7,668 nucleotides of DNA from positions 1-7,668 of the forward strand of contig JAUPKM010000178.1 of assembly GCA_030837445.1 (NCBI GenBank), written 5' to 3'. Source of the stretch: Actinomycetota bacterium. Lineage in GTDB: Bacteria > Actinomycetota > Actinomycetes > S36-B12 > UBA10799. The notes beneath the pieces were generated by a model. That model worked only from the letters and a program-made list of their open reading frames with translations. It did no database searches and had not been told where the DNA came from. The translations under genes and the position numbers were made by a program. Below, one piece after another: positions 1-6,256 of the stretch (position 1 is its first letter; the number at the start of each line of letters is the position of its first letter).

Positions 1-50
1 CCACTGGCGCCCCTAGCACCGATGCGGCTGTGACCCGGTCGCCCTGACGA

Positions 51-57
51 GAGGTGG
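51..57 (+). promoter_or_regulatory. Ribosome binding site of the acyl-CoA ligase
   Basis: GAGGTGG lies 5 bases before ATG 63. It decides the start, because the alternative GTG at 54 lies inside this motif. Confidence 0.6.
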
Positions 58-62
58 AACAA

Positions 63-1856
63 ATGTCGGAATTCCGGGAGCCGGTCCTGGTGCCTTATCC
101 GGCCAGCGGCAGTCTGTGTGACGACGTGGAACGGATTGCCCGTGAGTCCCCGAGCCGGATCGCGCTTCGCCGTCGGTTGGGCAAGAACTGGGTAGAGGTC
201 ACCGGTGCAGAGTTCCGCGATCAGGGTGCCGCCGTCGCGAAGGGGCTGATCGCCGCCGGGGTCGGTGCTGGGGACCGGGTCGGACTGATGTCCGCCACCC
301 GCTACGAGTGGACGCTGGCCGACTATGCGATCTGGTACGCCGGGGCGGTGACGGTGCCGATCTACGAGACGTCATCGGCGGAGCAGGTGGAGTGGATTCT
401 GGAGGACTCCGAGGCGGTCGCGGTGTTCCTGGAAGGCGACAAGCATCTGTCGGTGCTGGCCGAAGTGAAGGGTCGACTGCCCGCGGTGGCGGAGCCGTGG
501 GTGTTCGACGACGGCGCGATCGACGCACTGGTGGCCGGTGGAAAGCAAGTACCGGACAGCCAGGTCGCCGCCCGGCGGGAGGCACTGACTCCCGATTCGA
601 TTGCGACCCTGATCTACACCTCAGGCACGACCGGCCGTCCCAAGGGCTGCGAACTCACCCACGGCAACTTCATGTTCGAGATCCGCAACATCGTCAACAG
701 CATGCCGGACATCTTCCTGACCGGGCATTCATCCACCTTGCTGTTCCTGCCGTTGGCGCATGTATTCGGTCGACTGATCCAGATCGGCTGCATCAATTCC
801 GGGACCGTGTTGGGCCATTCCGCGGACCTCAAGAACCTGCTGGACGATTTGGCCGCTTTCAAGCCGACCTTCCTGCTGAGCGTCCCGCGGGTGTTCGAAA
901 AGGTATTCAACGCCTCCCAGCAGAAGGCAGAGGCAGCCGGCAAGGGTCAGATCTTTGCGACCGCTGCCGGCGTTGCGATCGACTACAGCCGGGCCCTCGA
1001 CAGGGGTCGCCCCAGCTTGCTGCTGCGAGTCAAGCACGTGATCTTCGACCGGTTGGTCTATCGCAAATTGCGTGCGGCGTTGGGTGGTCAGGTCGAATGG
1101 GCCGTGTCCGGTGGTGCACCGTTGGGGGAACGACTGGGCCATTTCTTCAGGGGTATCGGCATCACGATCCTGGAGGGTTACGGACTGACCGAGACCAGTG
1201 GCGCCTCCACCTTGAATCGGCCGGACAAGGTCAAGATCGGCACCGTGGGCAAACCGATCCCCGGTGCGTCGGTCAGGATCGCGTCGGACGGCGAAATCAT
1301 GCTGGCCGGTCATCAGATATTCCTTGGCTACTGGCGCAATGCAAAGGCCACCGCCGAGGCGATCGAGCCCGACGGCTGGTTCCATTCCGGTGACATCGGC
1401 GAACTCGACTCGGATGGCTATCTGCGGATCACGGGCCGCAAGAAGGAGTTGATCGTCACCGCCGGCGGCAAGAACGTCGCACCTGCGGTGCTCGAGGACC
1501 GGCTGCGCTCGCATTGGCTGGTCAGCCAATGCATGGTGGTCGGGGATCAGCAGCCCTACATTGCGGCCCTGATAACGCTCGACCCGGAGTCACTGGATGC
1601 TTGGGCCGGACAGCACGGAAAGTCGACTCCCTACAGCATGGACCAGGCCGCGGTCGACCCTGAGCTGCTGGCAGAGATCTCGGCGGTGGTGGACGGGGCC
1701 AACAAGGCGGTCTCCCATGCAGAGGCGATCAAGAGGTTCCAGGTGTTGCCGGTGGACTGGACCGAGGAGGGGGGCCAACTGACGCCCTCCCTGAAGCTCA
1801 AGCGCAACGTGGTGATGGTCGAATTCGCGGACGACGTGGCTGACCTCTACTCCTGA
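63..1856 (+). CDS. Long-chain fatty-acid-CoA ligase (FadD15-like, ANL superfamily)
   Basis: Activates a fatty acid with ATP to an acyl-adenylate and transfers it to CoA, feeding lipid synthesis or beta-oxidation; expected in the cytoplasm or on the inner face of the membrane. The 597-residue protein has the whole adenylate-forming fold. The P-loop YTSGTTGRPKG lies at about 185-195 and YGLTET at 373-378. The hinge region follows, with SGD at 442-444, ITGRKKE at 456-462 and AGGKN at 467-471. The C-terminal LTPSLKLKR (573-581) supplies the likely catalytic lysine, K578. Length and motifs match the FadD15 type of about 600 residues. ATG at 63 is preferred over an in-frame GTG at 54, because GAGGTGG (51-57) is well placed for the ATG and would overlap the GTG. 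No transmembrane segment is visible. The chain-length preference cannot be read from the sequence. Confidence 0.95.
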   Translation: MSEFREPVLVPYPASGSLCDDVERIARESPSRIALRRRLGKNWVEVTGAEFRDQGAAVAKGLIAAGVGAGDRVGLMSATRYEWTLADYAIWYAGAVTVPIYETSSAEQVEWILEDSEAVAVFLEGDKHLSVLAEVKGRLPAVAEPWVFDDGAIDALVAGGKQVPDSQVAARREALTPDSIATLIYTSGTTGRPKGCELTHGNFMFEIRNIVNSMPDIFLTGHSSTLLFLPLAHVFGRLIQIGCINSGTVLGHSADLKNLLDDLAAFKPTFLLSVPRVFEKVFNASQQKAEAAGKGQIFATAAGVAIDYSRALDRGRPSLLLRVKHVIFDRLVYRKLRAALGGQVEWAVSGGAPLGERLGHFFRGIGITILEGYGLTETSGASTLNRPDKVKIGTVGKPIPGASVRIASDGEIMLAGHQIFLGYWRNAKATAEAIEPDGWFHSGDIGELDSDGYLRITGRKKELIVTAGGKNVAPAVLEDRLRSHWLVSQCMVVGDQQPYIAALITLDPESLDAWAGQHGKSTPYSMDQAAVDPELLAEISAVVDGANKAVSHAEAIKRFQVLPVDWTEEGGQLTPSLKLKRNVVMVEFADDVADLYS

Positions 1857-1861
1857 CTGTT

Positions 1862-1887
1862 GGCCGGTCGGGTCGAGACCGAGGGCC
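1862..1887 (+). terminator. Possible hairpin terminator after the acyl-CoA ligase
   Basis: Five bases after the TGA of the ligase, CGGTC (1865-1869) pairs with GACCG (1877-1881) across a 7-base loop. After a 3-base bulge, GGC (1862-1864) pairs with GCC (1885-1887). There is no T run after it, so it is not a classical intrinsic terminator, though many actinobacterial terminators lack one. Stem formation is seen by eye; termination is inference. Confidence 0.3.
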
Positions 1888-1950
1888 CTGTGGATAGTGA
1901 CAGCGGCGGTTCAGTCAACCGACCTATCGTTGATGACATGCCCGCACGGC

Positions 1951-1979
1951 GGGTGAGCGTCCGAGCAGGACGCGCGCCC
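1951..1979 (+). other. Hairpin-forming inverted repeat in the ligase-tadE gap
   Basis: GCGTCC (1957-1962) and GGACGC (1968-1973) form a perfect 6-bp stem with a 5-base loop. Past one A-G mismatch, GGGTG (1951-1955) pairs with CGCCC (1975-1979) using one G-U pair. The total is 11 pairs. It could be a second terminator for the ligase or part of a structured leader for the downstream pair. It has no T tract. Confidence 0.45.
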
Positions 1980-2057
1980 AGGGGGGCTGTGGCATCGTCG
2001 AAGGGGTCGGCTTGTGGGGGACGAGCTCGGCAACGTCGACGGTGACCGGATTGGGGG

Positions 2058-2123
2058 GATCGGGTGGGTGTTCGGGGTCGGCGATTGGCGCAGTCGCCGA
2101 CCCCGAACTGCCCGCCCGGAATC
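2058..2123 (+). other. Long near-perfect hairpin upstream of tadE-like gene
   Basis: The core is a perfect 15-bp stem: GTTCGGGGTCGGCGA (2070-2084) against TCGCCGACCCCGAAC (2094-2108), with a 9-base loop. Beyond a small internal loop, CGGGTGGG (2061-2068) pairs with CCCGCCCG (2111-2118) with one G-U. After a two-base bulge, GAT (2058-2060) pairs with ATC (2121-2123). That is about 26 pairs, far more than expected by chance. It ends about 20 bases before the proposed ATG at 2143, so as RNA it would sit in the 5' leader without covering the start. No T run follows. It may be a terminator, an attenuator-like or stabilising leader element, or a palindromic repeat. The role is unknown. Confidence 0.6.
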
Positions 2124-2142
2124 GGCTGGTCCTGACCTGCGG

Positions 2143-2712
2143 ATGCGCGGGGCGTGGATTCACCGGGACTCCGGCGCGGTCGCGGTGGAAGCGGCAATCG
2201 TGCTGCCGTTGCTTATCGCGGTATTGCTCGGGCTGATCGAGACCGCGATGTTGCTGCGAGGCAGCATCGGTTTGTCCGCGGCGGTCCGCAGCGCTGCCCG
2301 CACGGCATCCGCCGAGCCACGTCAGGAGGCATTCGCTGTCGATGCCGTGGAAGCGCTGGCCCGCGCGGGGACCGGCGTTGCACTAACCCAGATAAGTGAG
2401 GTCTGGGTGTACCGGGCCAATCGGGAGGGATACCCGGGCGCAGACGGCAACGGCGGCTTCTCGATCGGTTGCACTACCGCCTGCTTGCGGTTCCGATTCG
2501 ACCCGACCCAAGGCAGGTTCGTACCGAACGGTGGCAGCTGGCCGGCCAGCAGTATCGATGCCTGCATGGTCACCGCCCAATCTGTCGGGGTTCGGGTATT
2601 GGCCCGTCACGCGCCCATGACTGCAGGTCTAATCGGTGAACGGACGTTATCCCAGCGGGCCGTGATGCGGTTCGAGCCGATGGTTGAGACCAGCGGCAGG
2701 TGTCGACCATGA
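2143..2712 (+). CDS. TadE-like pilus assembly pseudopilin
   Basis: A 189-residue protein with a TadE-type N-terminus: a short basic leader, then DSGAVAVEAAIVLPLLIAVL (9-28) and a hydrophobic helix to about 34. Gly11 followed by Glu16 fits a type IV prepilin-like site with Glu at +5. In the Tad system, pseudopilins of this kind are cut by a TadV-type peptidase and help assemble Flp pili. The rest (about 45-189) is predicted to be extracytoplasmic and holds Cys110, Cys114, Cys141 and Cys187, which could form disulfides. The start is uncertain. ATG 2143 gives the usual short leader but has no good Shine-Dalgarno. An in-frame GTG at 2014 would add 43 residues translated through the long hairpin and looks unlikely. 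The gene overlaps the next by ATGA (2709-2712), so the two are probably translationally coupled. The family call is firm; the function in this cell is inferred. Confidence 0.8.
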   Translation: MRGAWIHRDSGAVAVEAAIVLPLLIAVLLGLIETAMLLRGSIGLSAAVRSAARTASAEPRQEAFAVDAVEALARAGTGVALTQISEVWVYRANREGYPGADGNGGFSIGCTTACLRFRFDPTQGRFVPNGGSWPASSIDACMVTAQSVGVRVLARHAPMTAGLIGERTLSQRAVMRFEPMVETSGRCRP

Positions 2713-4457
2713 CCGCCCCGATCGGCGCACAGCTCAGCCGCCAGCGACCGCCGAGGCGGGAATCCGAGTGCGGCAGCGACCGCAGCTCCGACCGCGGGGC
2801 GGCCGCGGTGCTGGTGGCCCTGGCCACGCTGCCAATCCTGATCGGTTCGGCCGTGCTCGGAGTCGATCTGGCGCGGTTGCAGCTCAGCGGTCAGCAGGCC
2901 CAACGGGCGGCCGATTCGGCAGCGCTGGCCGGTGTGGTCTTTCTGCCGGCTGACCCCTCGCGGGCCGATAGTGACGCCAGGGCAGCGGCTCGCGCCAACG
3001 GCATCCCGGCTGCCAATGTCGAAGTAGCCCGCGTGCCCGGGTATCCGAGCAGGTTGAGCGTCAGGGTATCCGTACCCGTCAAGCATGGTTTCGGAGAGCT
3101 GCTCGGAGTCCCAGCGCACACCGTGTCCCGGTTGGCGGTGGCAGATTTCGCGCGGCCGCTGGTGCTCGGCAGCCCCTGCAATGTGATCGGAAATGAGGAA
3201 ATGCCTGGCGCTGGGGGCGGACCGGCTCAGTGGGCCGTCGGCGGTGCTGGCTGTCGGGGTGGCGGCCGGTTGTGGACCGCAATCCAGGGACCCGATTCCA
3301 ACAAGGAGCACGGGGATGCGGTGACGGCGCGGCGGTGCGTCTGGGGGCCAGCGGACAACACCCCCGATGGCTGCAGCCAGGACGGATTCGGCCCCCGGCC
3401 ACCCGGGCGCAACCTTGACTACCGGCCGGGCGGATATACCTACGTCATCCGAGTCACGCGGCCCGGCGTTCTTCGGCTGCAGGGCTATGACCTCGGCTGG
3501 GTGGCGACCGGATCGAGCTGCACCGGGGTGTTCAATCGTGCTGGCTCGTTGGTCAGTGCGTTGGCGGGGGCCAATCGCGTGCTGACCAACGAGTATGTGA
3601 ACTCGGGGGGTGTCAGCAATGCCCGCTACGCGCCGGGTCCGGGACCCTTCTGCGCCGGTGATTCCCAGGGGGTATACCCCTACGACGACGACTCCAAGGC
3701 GGCCCTGGCGATGACCACGACCGTGACCCCTCGGCGGCCCGGCGTGTCCAGTTGGGAGCCCAGCACTGGTGCTCTGCTGTGCCCGGTCACGAGCTACCAG
3801 GGGTTCGACGGATTGACCACGACGCTGGCGACCCGACTGCGGCCGGGTGTCGGCGGCGTCGCAGGTCTGGCGCTGCGGCGGACCTTCCACCGATGGGCCG
3901 AGATCTGCCCGGCCACGGCAGTCACGCCGGGGGACTACACGGTGACGGTGACCACCGGCGTCGGCGCCGGACAGAACCGCTACGCCCTGCGAGGCTGGTT
4001 GGAGGGTCAAACCGGTGGGGTGGCGGTGATGGCGCAGGAGCGTCTCGGGGCGTACATCAACATCGCCTCCGGCACCTCCCGGTTCCATCTCGTGCGGCTG
4101 GACTCCTCTGCGGCAGGCAGGACGCTGGAGGTGGGGATTTTCGACCTTGGTGACGCCGCCGGTCAGCTCCGATTGACACTGCTGGGTCCCGACAGCGACC
4201 TACCGCTCGGGCGTTGTGACGTCTCTGGGGCGCTCGTCGTGGCAGCCGCCCCGTGCTCGATCCTCACCTCTCGACCCGTGTCCGACTCGCACTGGCTGAG
4301 ATTTCGAATTCCGATCCCGCGTGACTATCGGTGCGCACTCGACGACGACCAGTCCAAGTGCTGGGTACGGGCTCAGATCGGGAGTAGCCGGGAGCAGTAC
4401 GACGCCACCACTTGGACCGCCAAGATGGACGGCGATCCGGTCCGACTGGTCCGCTGA
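2709..4457 (+). CDS. TadG-like exported protein with large cysteine-rich ectodomain
   Basis: A 582-residue protein. The cytoplasmic N-terminus (1-29) is followed by the TadE/TadG-type segment RGAAAVLVALATLPILIG (29-46), which runs to VLGVDLARLQLSGQQAQRAA (49-68) and DSAALAG. This is the typical membrane anchor of TadG-like proteins. It lacks the Glu+5 of a prepilin, so it is probably anchored rather than processed. About 500 residues follow outside the membrane, with 12 cysteines (157, 182, 210, 222, 271, 315, 358, 400, 503, 516, 542, 551). Residues about 407-490 (VTVTTGVGAGQNRYALRGW, then ERLGAYINIAS and LEVGIFDLGDAAGQ) resemble the beta-sandwich C-terminal region I recall from actinobacterial TadG-related proteins. 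No von Willebrand MIDAS motif is evident. ATG 2709, preceded by GGCAGGTG, is preferred over an in-frame GTG at 2700. It probably acts at the cell surface in pilus assembly or adhesion; that role is inferred. Confidence 0.75.
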   Translation: MTAPIGAQLSRQRPPRRESECGSDRSSDRGAAAVLVALATLPILIGSAVLGVDLARLQLSGQQAQRAADSAALAGVVFLPADPSRADSDARAAARANGIPAANVEVARVPGYPSRLSVRVSVPVKHGFGELLGVPAHTVSRLAVADFARPLVLGSPCNVIGNEEMPGAGGGPAQWAVGGAGCRGGGRLWTAIQGPDSNKEHGDAVTARRCVWGPADNTPDGCSQDGFGPRPPGRNLDYRPGGYTYVIRVTRPGVLRLQGYDLGWVATGSSCTGVFNRAGSLVSALAGANRVLTNEYVNSGGVSNARYAPGPGPFCAGDSQGVYPYDDDSKAALAMTTTVTPRRPGVSSWEPSTGALLCPVTSYQGFDGLTTTLATRLRPGVGGVAGLALRRTFHRWAEICPATAVTPGDYTVTVTTGVGAGQNRYALRGWLEGQTGGVAVMAQERLGAYINIASGTSRFHLVRLDSSAAGRTLEVGIFDLGDAAGQLRLTLLGPDSDLPLGRCDVSGALVVAAAPCSILTSRPVSDSHWLRFRIPIPRDYRCALDDDQSKCWVRAQIGSSREQYDATTWTAKMDGDPVRLVR

Positions 4458-4466
4458 CGCGGAGGA

Positions 4467-5138
4467 TTAGACGACCGCGCCGTCGTCGTGGTCATCCAGA
4501 CCGCTCCGACCGCTGCCAGCGCGTGCGACCAACGCGATGAAGCCAGCCACGAAACCCGCGACGCCGAGCACCGTCAGAATCCCGGTCAACCCCAGAATCG
4601 TGGACAGTACGACCAGACCGATACCACCCACGATCGCCGCCCACGCCGCCATCGCGGCCCGGCTGAGTCGGGGCAGCGGAGGGGGATCCGGCGGGGTGAA
4701 GCGATCCTGCTGGTCCGGCATGAAATCGTCACGCCGGGCGGGAGCGACGTCCGCGCCAGCCGGCACCTCTGTGGACACCCCATCGGCGCGCAGATCGGCG
4801 ACAATCTGGGACCATTGCTCGGACTCGGACACGTCCAGCCGGCCCGAGTCCGCTGGCGTGGCCTCGGGCGGGTGCTCCTTCGGGCGGCCCGTGCCCATCT
4901 GGGGCAGCACTCCCGCGACCACCCTGCGGGCATCGGAGAGTTCACTTCGCGGTACGAATACCCGCACCAGGGATCGGGTCAGTGCGCCGTCAGGGCCGCC
5001 GGTATCGACTCGGGCGGTGACGGCTTCCAGCCCGACATTGGTGAGCGCGTCAACCAACTGGTCGGCCTCGCCCCGGTCGAGGTCGATCAACGGGATGAGG
5101 TCCGGGCGCGTTTCCGGGGCGTCCATCGGTCCCGCCAT
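4467..5138 (-). CDS. Conserved actinobacterial two-helix membrane protein, function unknown
   Basis: A 223-residue protein of no known function. Residues about 14-80 (PLIDLDRGEADQLVDALTNV, then RVFVPRSELSDARRVV) resemble a small alpha/beta fold of the DUF2007 kind; this is tentative. A second segment, SEQWSQIVADLRADGVSTEV (106-125), may be a divergent repeat of the same idea. After a proline-rich linker (FTPPDPPPLPRLSR, 147-160) come two hydrophobic helices at about 163-183 and 185-206. The acidic tail DDHDDGAVV ends the protein. This layout of Pro-rich linker, two helices and a DDGAVV-like end is one I recall from conserved actinobacterial hypothetical proteins sometimes named DUF308. It starts 5 bases after the stop of the upstream hydrolase, so it is probably in one operon and coupled. 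An alternative start is Met5 (5126). It converges on the TadG-like gene with only 9 bases between the stops. Confidence 0.75.
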   Translation of the reverse strand: MAGPMDAPETRPDLIPLIDLDRGEADQLVDALTNVGLEAVTARVDTGGPDGALTRSLVRVFVPRSELSDARRVVAGVLPQMGTGRPKEHPPEATPADSGRLDVSESEQWSQIVADLRADGVSTEVPAGADVAPARRDDFMPDQQDRFTPPDPPPLPRLSRAAMAAWAAIVGGIGLVVLSTILGLTGILTVLGVAGFVAGFIALVARAGSGRSGLDDHDDGAVV

Positions 5139-5143
5139 GGCCG

Positions 5144-5896
5144 CTAGGCCCGACTGGCCAGAACCCGCTCGATGAAGTCCACGCTCTCGGTGAAGATGAG
5201 CGGGGCGTCGTAGTCGAGGGTGGCGACGTGGTAGGAGTTCTCAAGTTCGATGAAGACGACGTCCTCGCTCGACACGTGGTCCAAGATCCACTCGGTGTTC
5301 GAGGCCTCCACCACGTGGTCCTCCGCGCTGCGGAAGATCAACAGGGGCTGGTGCACATCGGCGATGTCAGTCTTGACCGCTTCCCAGAGTTTGGTCAGTG
5401 AGTAGGCGGCTTGCAGCGGGATCTTCGAATAGCCCCCCTCGTCCACACCGGGCTTCTTAATGTCGTTGGTGATCCCGGGGAAGGCCGGCACGACATGGCG
5501 CAGCACCGGCAGCACGAACCTGTCCGGACGCTCTGTGTGCACGGCCGCGTTGACAATCACCACGCCGGCCAGGTCGGGGTATTCCTCGGCGAGCCGCAAC
5601 GACAGCGAGCCACCCATCGACAGTCCCATCACGAATACCTGGTCGCAGCGTTCCTGCAGGTCGGCGAGGACGCGCGTGAGTTCCGCGTACCAATCCTGCC
5701 AACGGGTCTTGTTCATCTCCTGCCAGGACGTCCCGTGGCCTGGCAGCCGGGGGAGTTCGACTGTGTAACCGGCCGCCGCGAGGTGCTCGGCCCAAGGGCG
5801 CATCGACTTGGGGCTCCCGGTGAAGCCATGACTGACCAGGACACCGGTGCGACTGCCAGCGGCAGCGAAGGATTCGGCATCGTCGGCGATCGGCAT
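5144..5896 (-). CDS. Alpha/beta hydrolase, carboxylesterase/monoacylglycerol lipase-like
   Basis: A 250-residue serine hydrolase, probably cytoplasmic because no signal peptide is seen. It likely cleaves carboxyl esters of short or medium acyl chains or monoacylglycerols. The visible pieces are the oxyanion-hole strand LVSHGFTGSP (20-29), LPGHG (51-55), and the nucleophile elbow GLSMGG (91-96) with Ser93. Asp193 in RSAEDHVVE (189-197) and His223 in ENSYHVATLD (219-228) complete the triad. Length and triad spacing closely match the Geobacillus Est30 type of carboxylesterase as I remember it. The start at 5896 is supported by GGAGGA (5906-5901) four bases upstream. The frame is open 46 codons further, to 6034, but that part looks non-coding. 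It is first in a likely two-gene operon with the downstream membrane protein. The true substrate cannot be read from sequence. Confidence 0.9.
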   Translation of the reverse strand: MPIADDAESFAAAGSRTGVLVSHGFTGSPKSMRPWAEHLAAAGYTVELPRLPGHGTSWQEMNKTRWQDWYAELTRVLADLQERCDQVFVMGLSMGGSLSLRLAEEYPDLAGVVIVNAAVHTERPDRFVLPVLRHVVPAFPGITNDIKKPGVDEGGYSKIPLQAAYSLTKLWEAVKTDIADVHQPLLIFRSAEDHVVEASNTEWILDHVSSEDVVFIELENSYHVATLDYDAPLIFTESVDFIERVLASRA

Positions 5897-5900
5897 TGGT

Positions 5901-5906
5901 TCCTCC
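5901..5906 (-). promoter_or_regulatory. Ribosome binding site of the alpha/beta hydrolase
   Basis: GGAGGA on the minus strand is a near-consensus Shine-Dalgarno, 4 bases before the ATG at 5896. It fixes the start against the longer open frame reaching 6034. Confidence 0.8.
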
Positions 5907-5960
5907 AGTGGTCCGCGGCTGCGGCTCGGGTGCTGTGGATCGAGTGGCGTGTCGGGCGAT

Positions 5961-5975
5961 GGTCGACAATCGACC
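5961..5975. repeat. Short inverted repeat, possible operator
   Basis: GGTCGA (5961-5966) and TCGACC (5970-5975) are perfect inverted arms separated by CAA. It lies 65 bases before the hydrolase start, where a regulator site would be plausible. A 6-bp arm is modest evidence in GC-rich DNA. Confidence 0.3.
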
Positions 5976-6036
5976 GCCGACCGGCGGGGTTCCGTCGGAG
6001 TATGATCCCATGGACCGGCACCGGCGGCGGGCACCG

Positions 6037-6066
6037 GATCCGCTCCGGCGGCCGGTCTGGCGGATC
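6037..6066. repeat. Inverted repeat in the divergent intergenic region
   Basis: GATCCGC (6037-6043) and GCGGATC (6060-6066) are perfect 7-base arms around a 16-base loop that is itself CCGG-rich. It could form a hairpin in a long plsC leader transcript, or be a binding site. Function unknown. Confidence 0.3.
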
Positions 6067-6167
6067 TGCCCGGGCGCAGGCGTGGTGCCAGCCGTCCGAA
6101 ACAGTGCTCCCAGCGGCCCCTCCGATCGTCCGGTGCCAGGGGCTCGCAAGGTCGGGACCGAGTCGTC

Positions 6168-6173
6168 TAGGAT
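6168..6173 (+). promoter_or_regulatory. Candidate -10 element for the plsC-like gene
   Basis: TAGGAT fits the actinobacterial TANNNT pattern about 90 bases before the GTG start. The hexamer 18 bases upstream (TCGCAA, 6144-6149) is a poor -35. Weak call. Confidence 0.25.
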
Positions 6174-6232
6174 TTGGTGACCGTTGCCCCTCGGGGGTGA
6201 CCCGCACCACCACCCGAACTGCCATTGACCAT

Positions 6233-6249
6233 GTCGGAAACATTCCGAC
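6233..6249. promoter_or_regulatory. 17-bp palindrome before the plsC-like gene, possible operator
   Basis: GTCGGAA (6233-6239) and TTCCGAC (6243-6249) are perfect 7-base inverted arms around ACA. The element ends one base before the GAGGAG ribosome binding site. A dimeric repressor bound here would block transcription elongation or initiation. As RNA it would be a 7-bp hairpin with a 3-base loop next to the ribosome site. It does not match the LexA box. The regulator is unknown. Confidence 0.45.
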
Positions 6250-6250
6250 C

Positions 6251-6256
6251 GAGGAG
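6251..6256 (+). promoter_or_regulatory. Ribosome binding site of the plsC-like gene
   Basis: GAGGAG lies 6 bases before GTG 6263. It selects this GTG over the in-frame ATG at 6278, which has no such motif at the right distance. Confidence 0.75.

Noticed and set aside
3..47. Possible tail of an upstream gene, ending in TGA at 45-47 (frame reading TGAPSTDAAVTRSP).
   Set aside because: Fourteen residues are too few to identify, and another frame also ends nearby (TGA 31-33).
1860..2045. Small open frame of 61 codons in the ligase-tadE gap.
   Set aside because: It starts with TTG, has an Arg/Gly/Ala-rich composition typical of non-coding GC-rich DNA, and does not resemble a Flp pilin.
2014..2142. 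Longer N-terminus for the tadE-like gene from GTG 2014.
   Set aside because: It would be translated from the long hairpin, adds 43 low-complexity residues before a normal short TadE leader, and has no clear ribosome binding site.
3669..3680. Perfect 12-bp palindrome GGGGTATACCCC inside the TadG-like gene.
   Set aside because: It encodes ordinary residues (Gly-Val-Tyr-Pro) deep within a coding region, and a single 12-bp palindrome in several kilobases needs no special explanation.
2607..4088. Open frame of 493 codons on the minus strand opposite the TadG-like gene.
   Set aside because: It is an antisense shadow of a GC-rich gene: His/Arg/Pro-rich, no recognisable domain. The plus strand has the TadG anchor.
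6001..6006. TATGAT as a plus-strand -10 box.
   Set aside because: No acceptable -35 lies 16-19 bases upstream, and it is more than 250 bases from the plsC-like start; not called as a separate promoter.
5897..6034. N-terminal extension of the hydrolase to 6034.
   Set aside because: The strong GGAGGA site fits the ATG at 5896, and the extension is Pro/Arg-rich and unlike the hydrolase fold.
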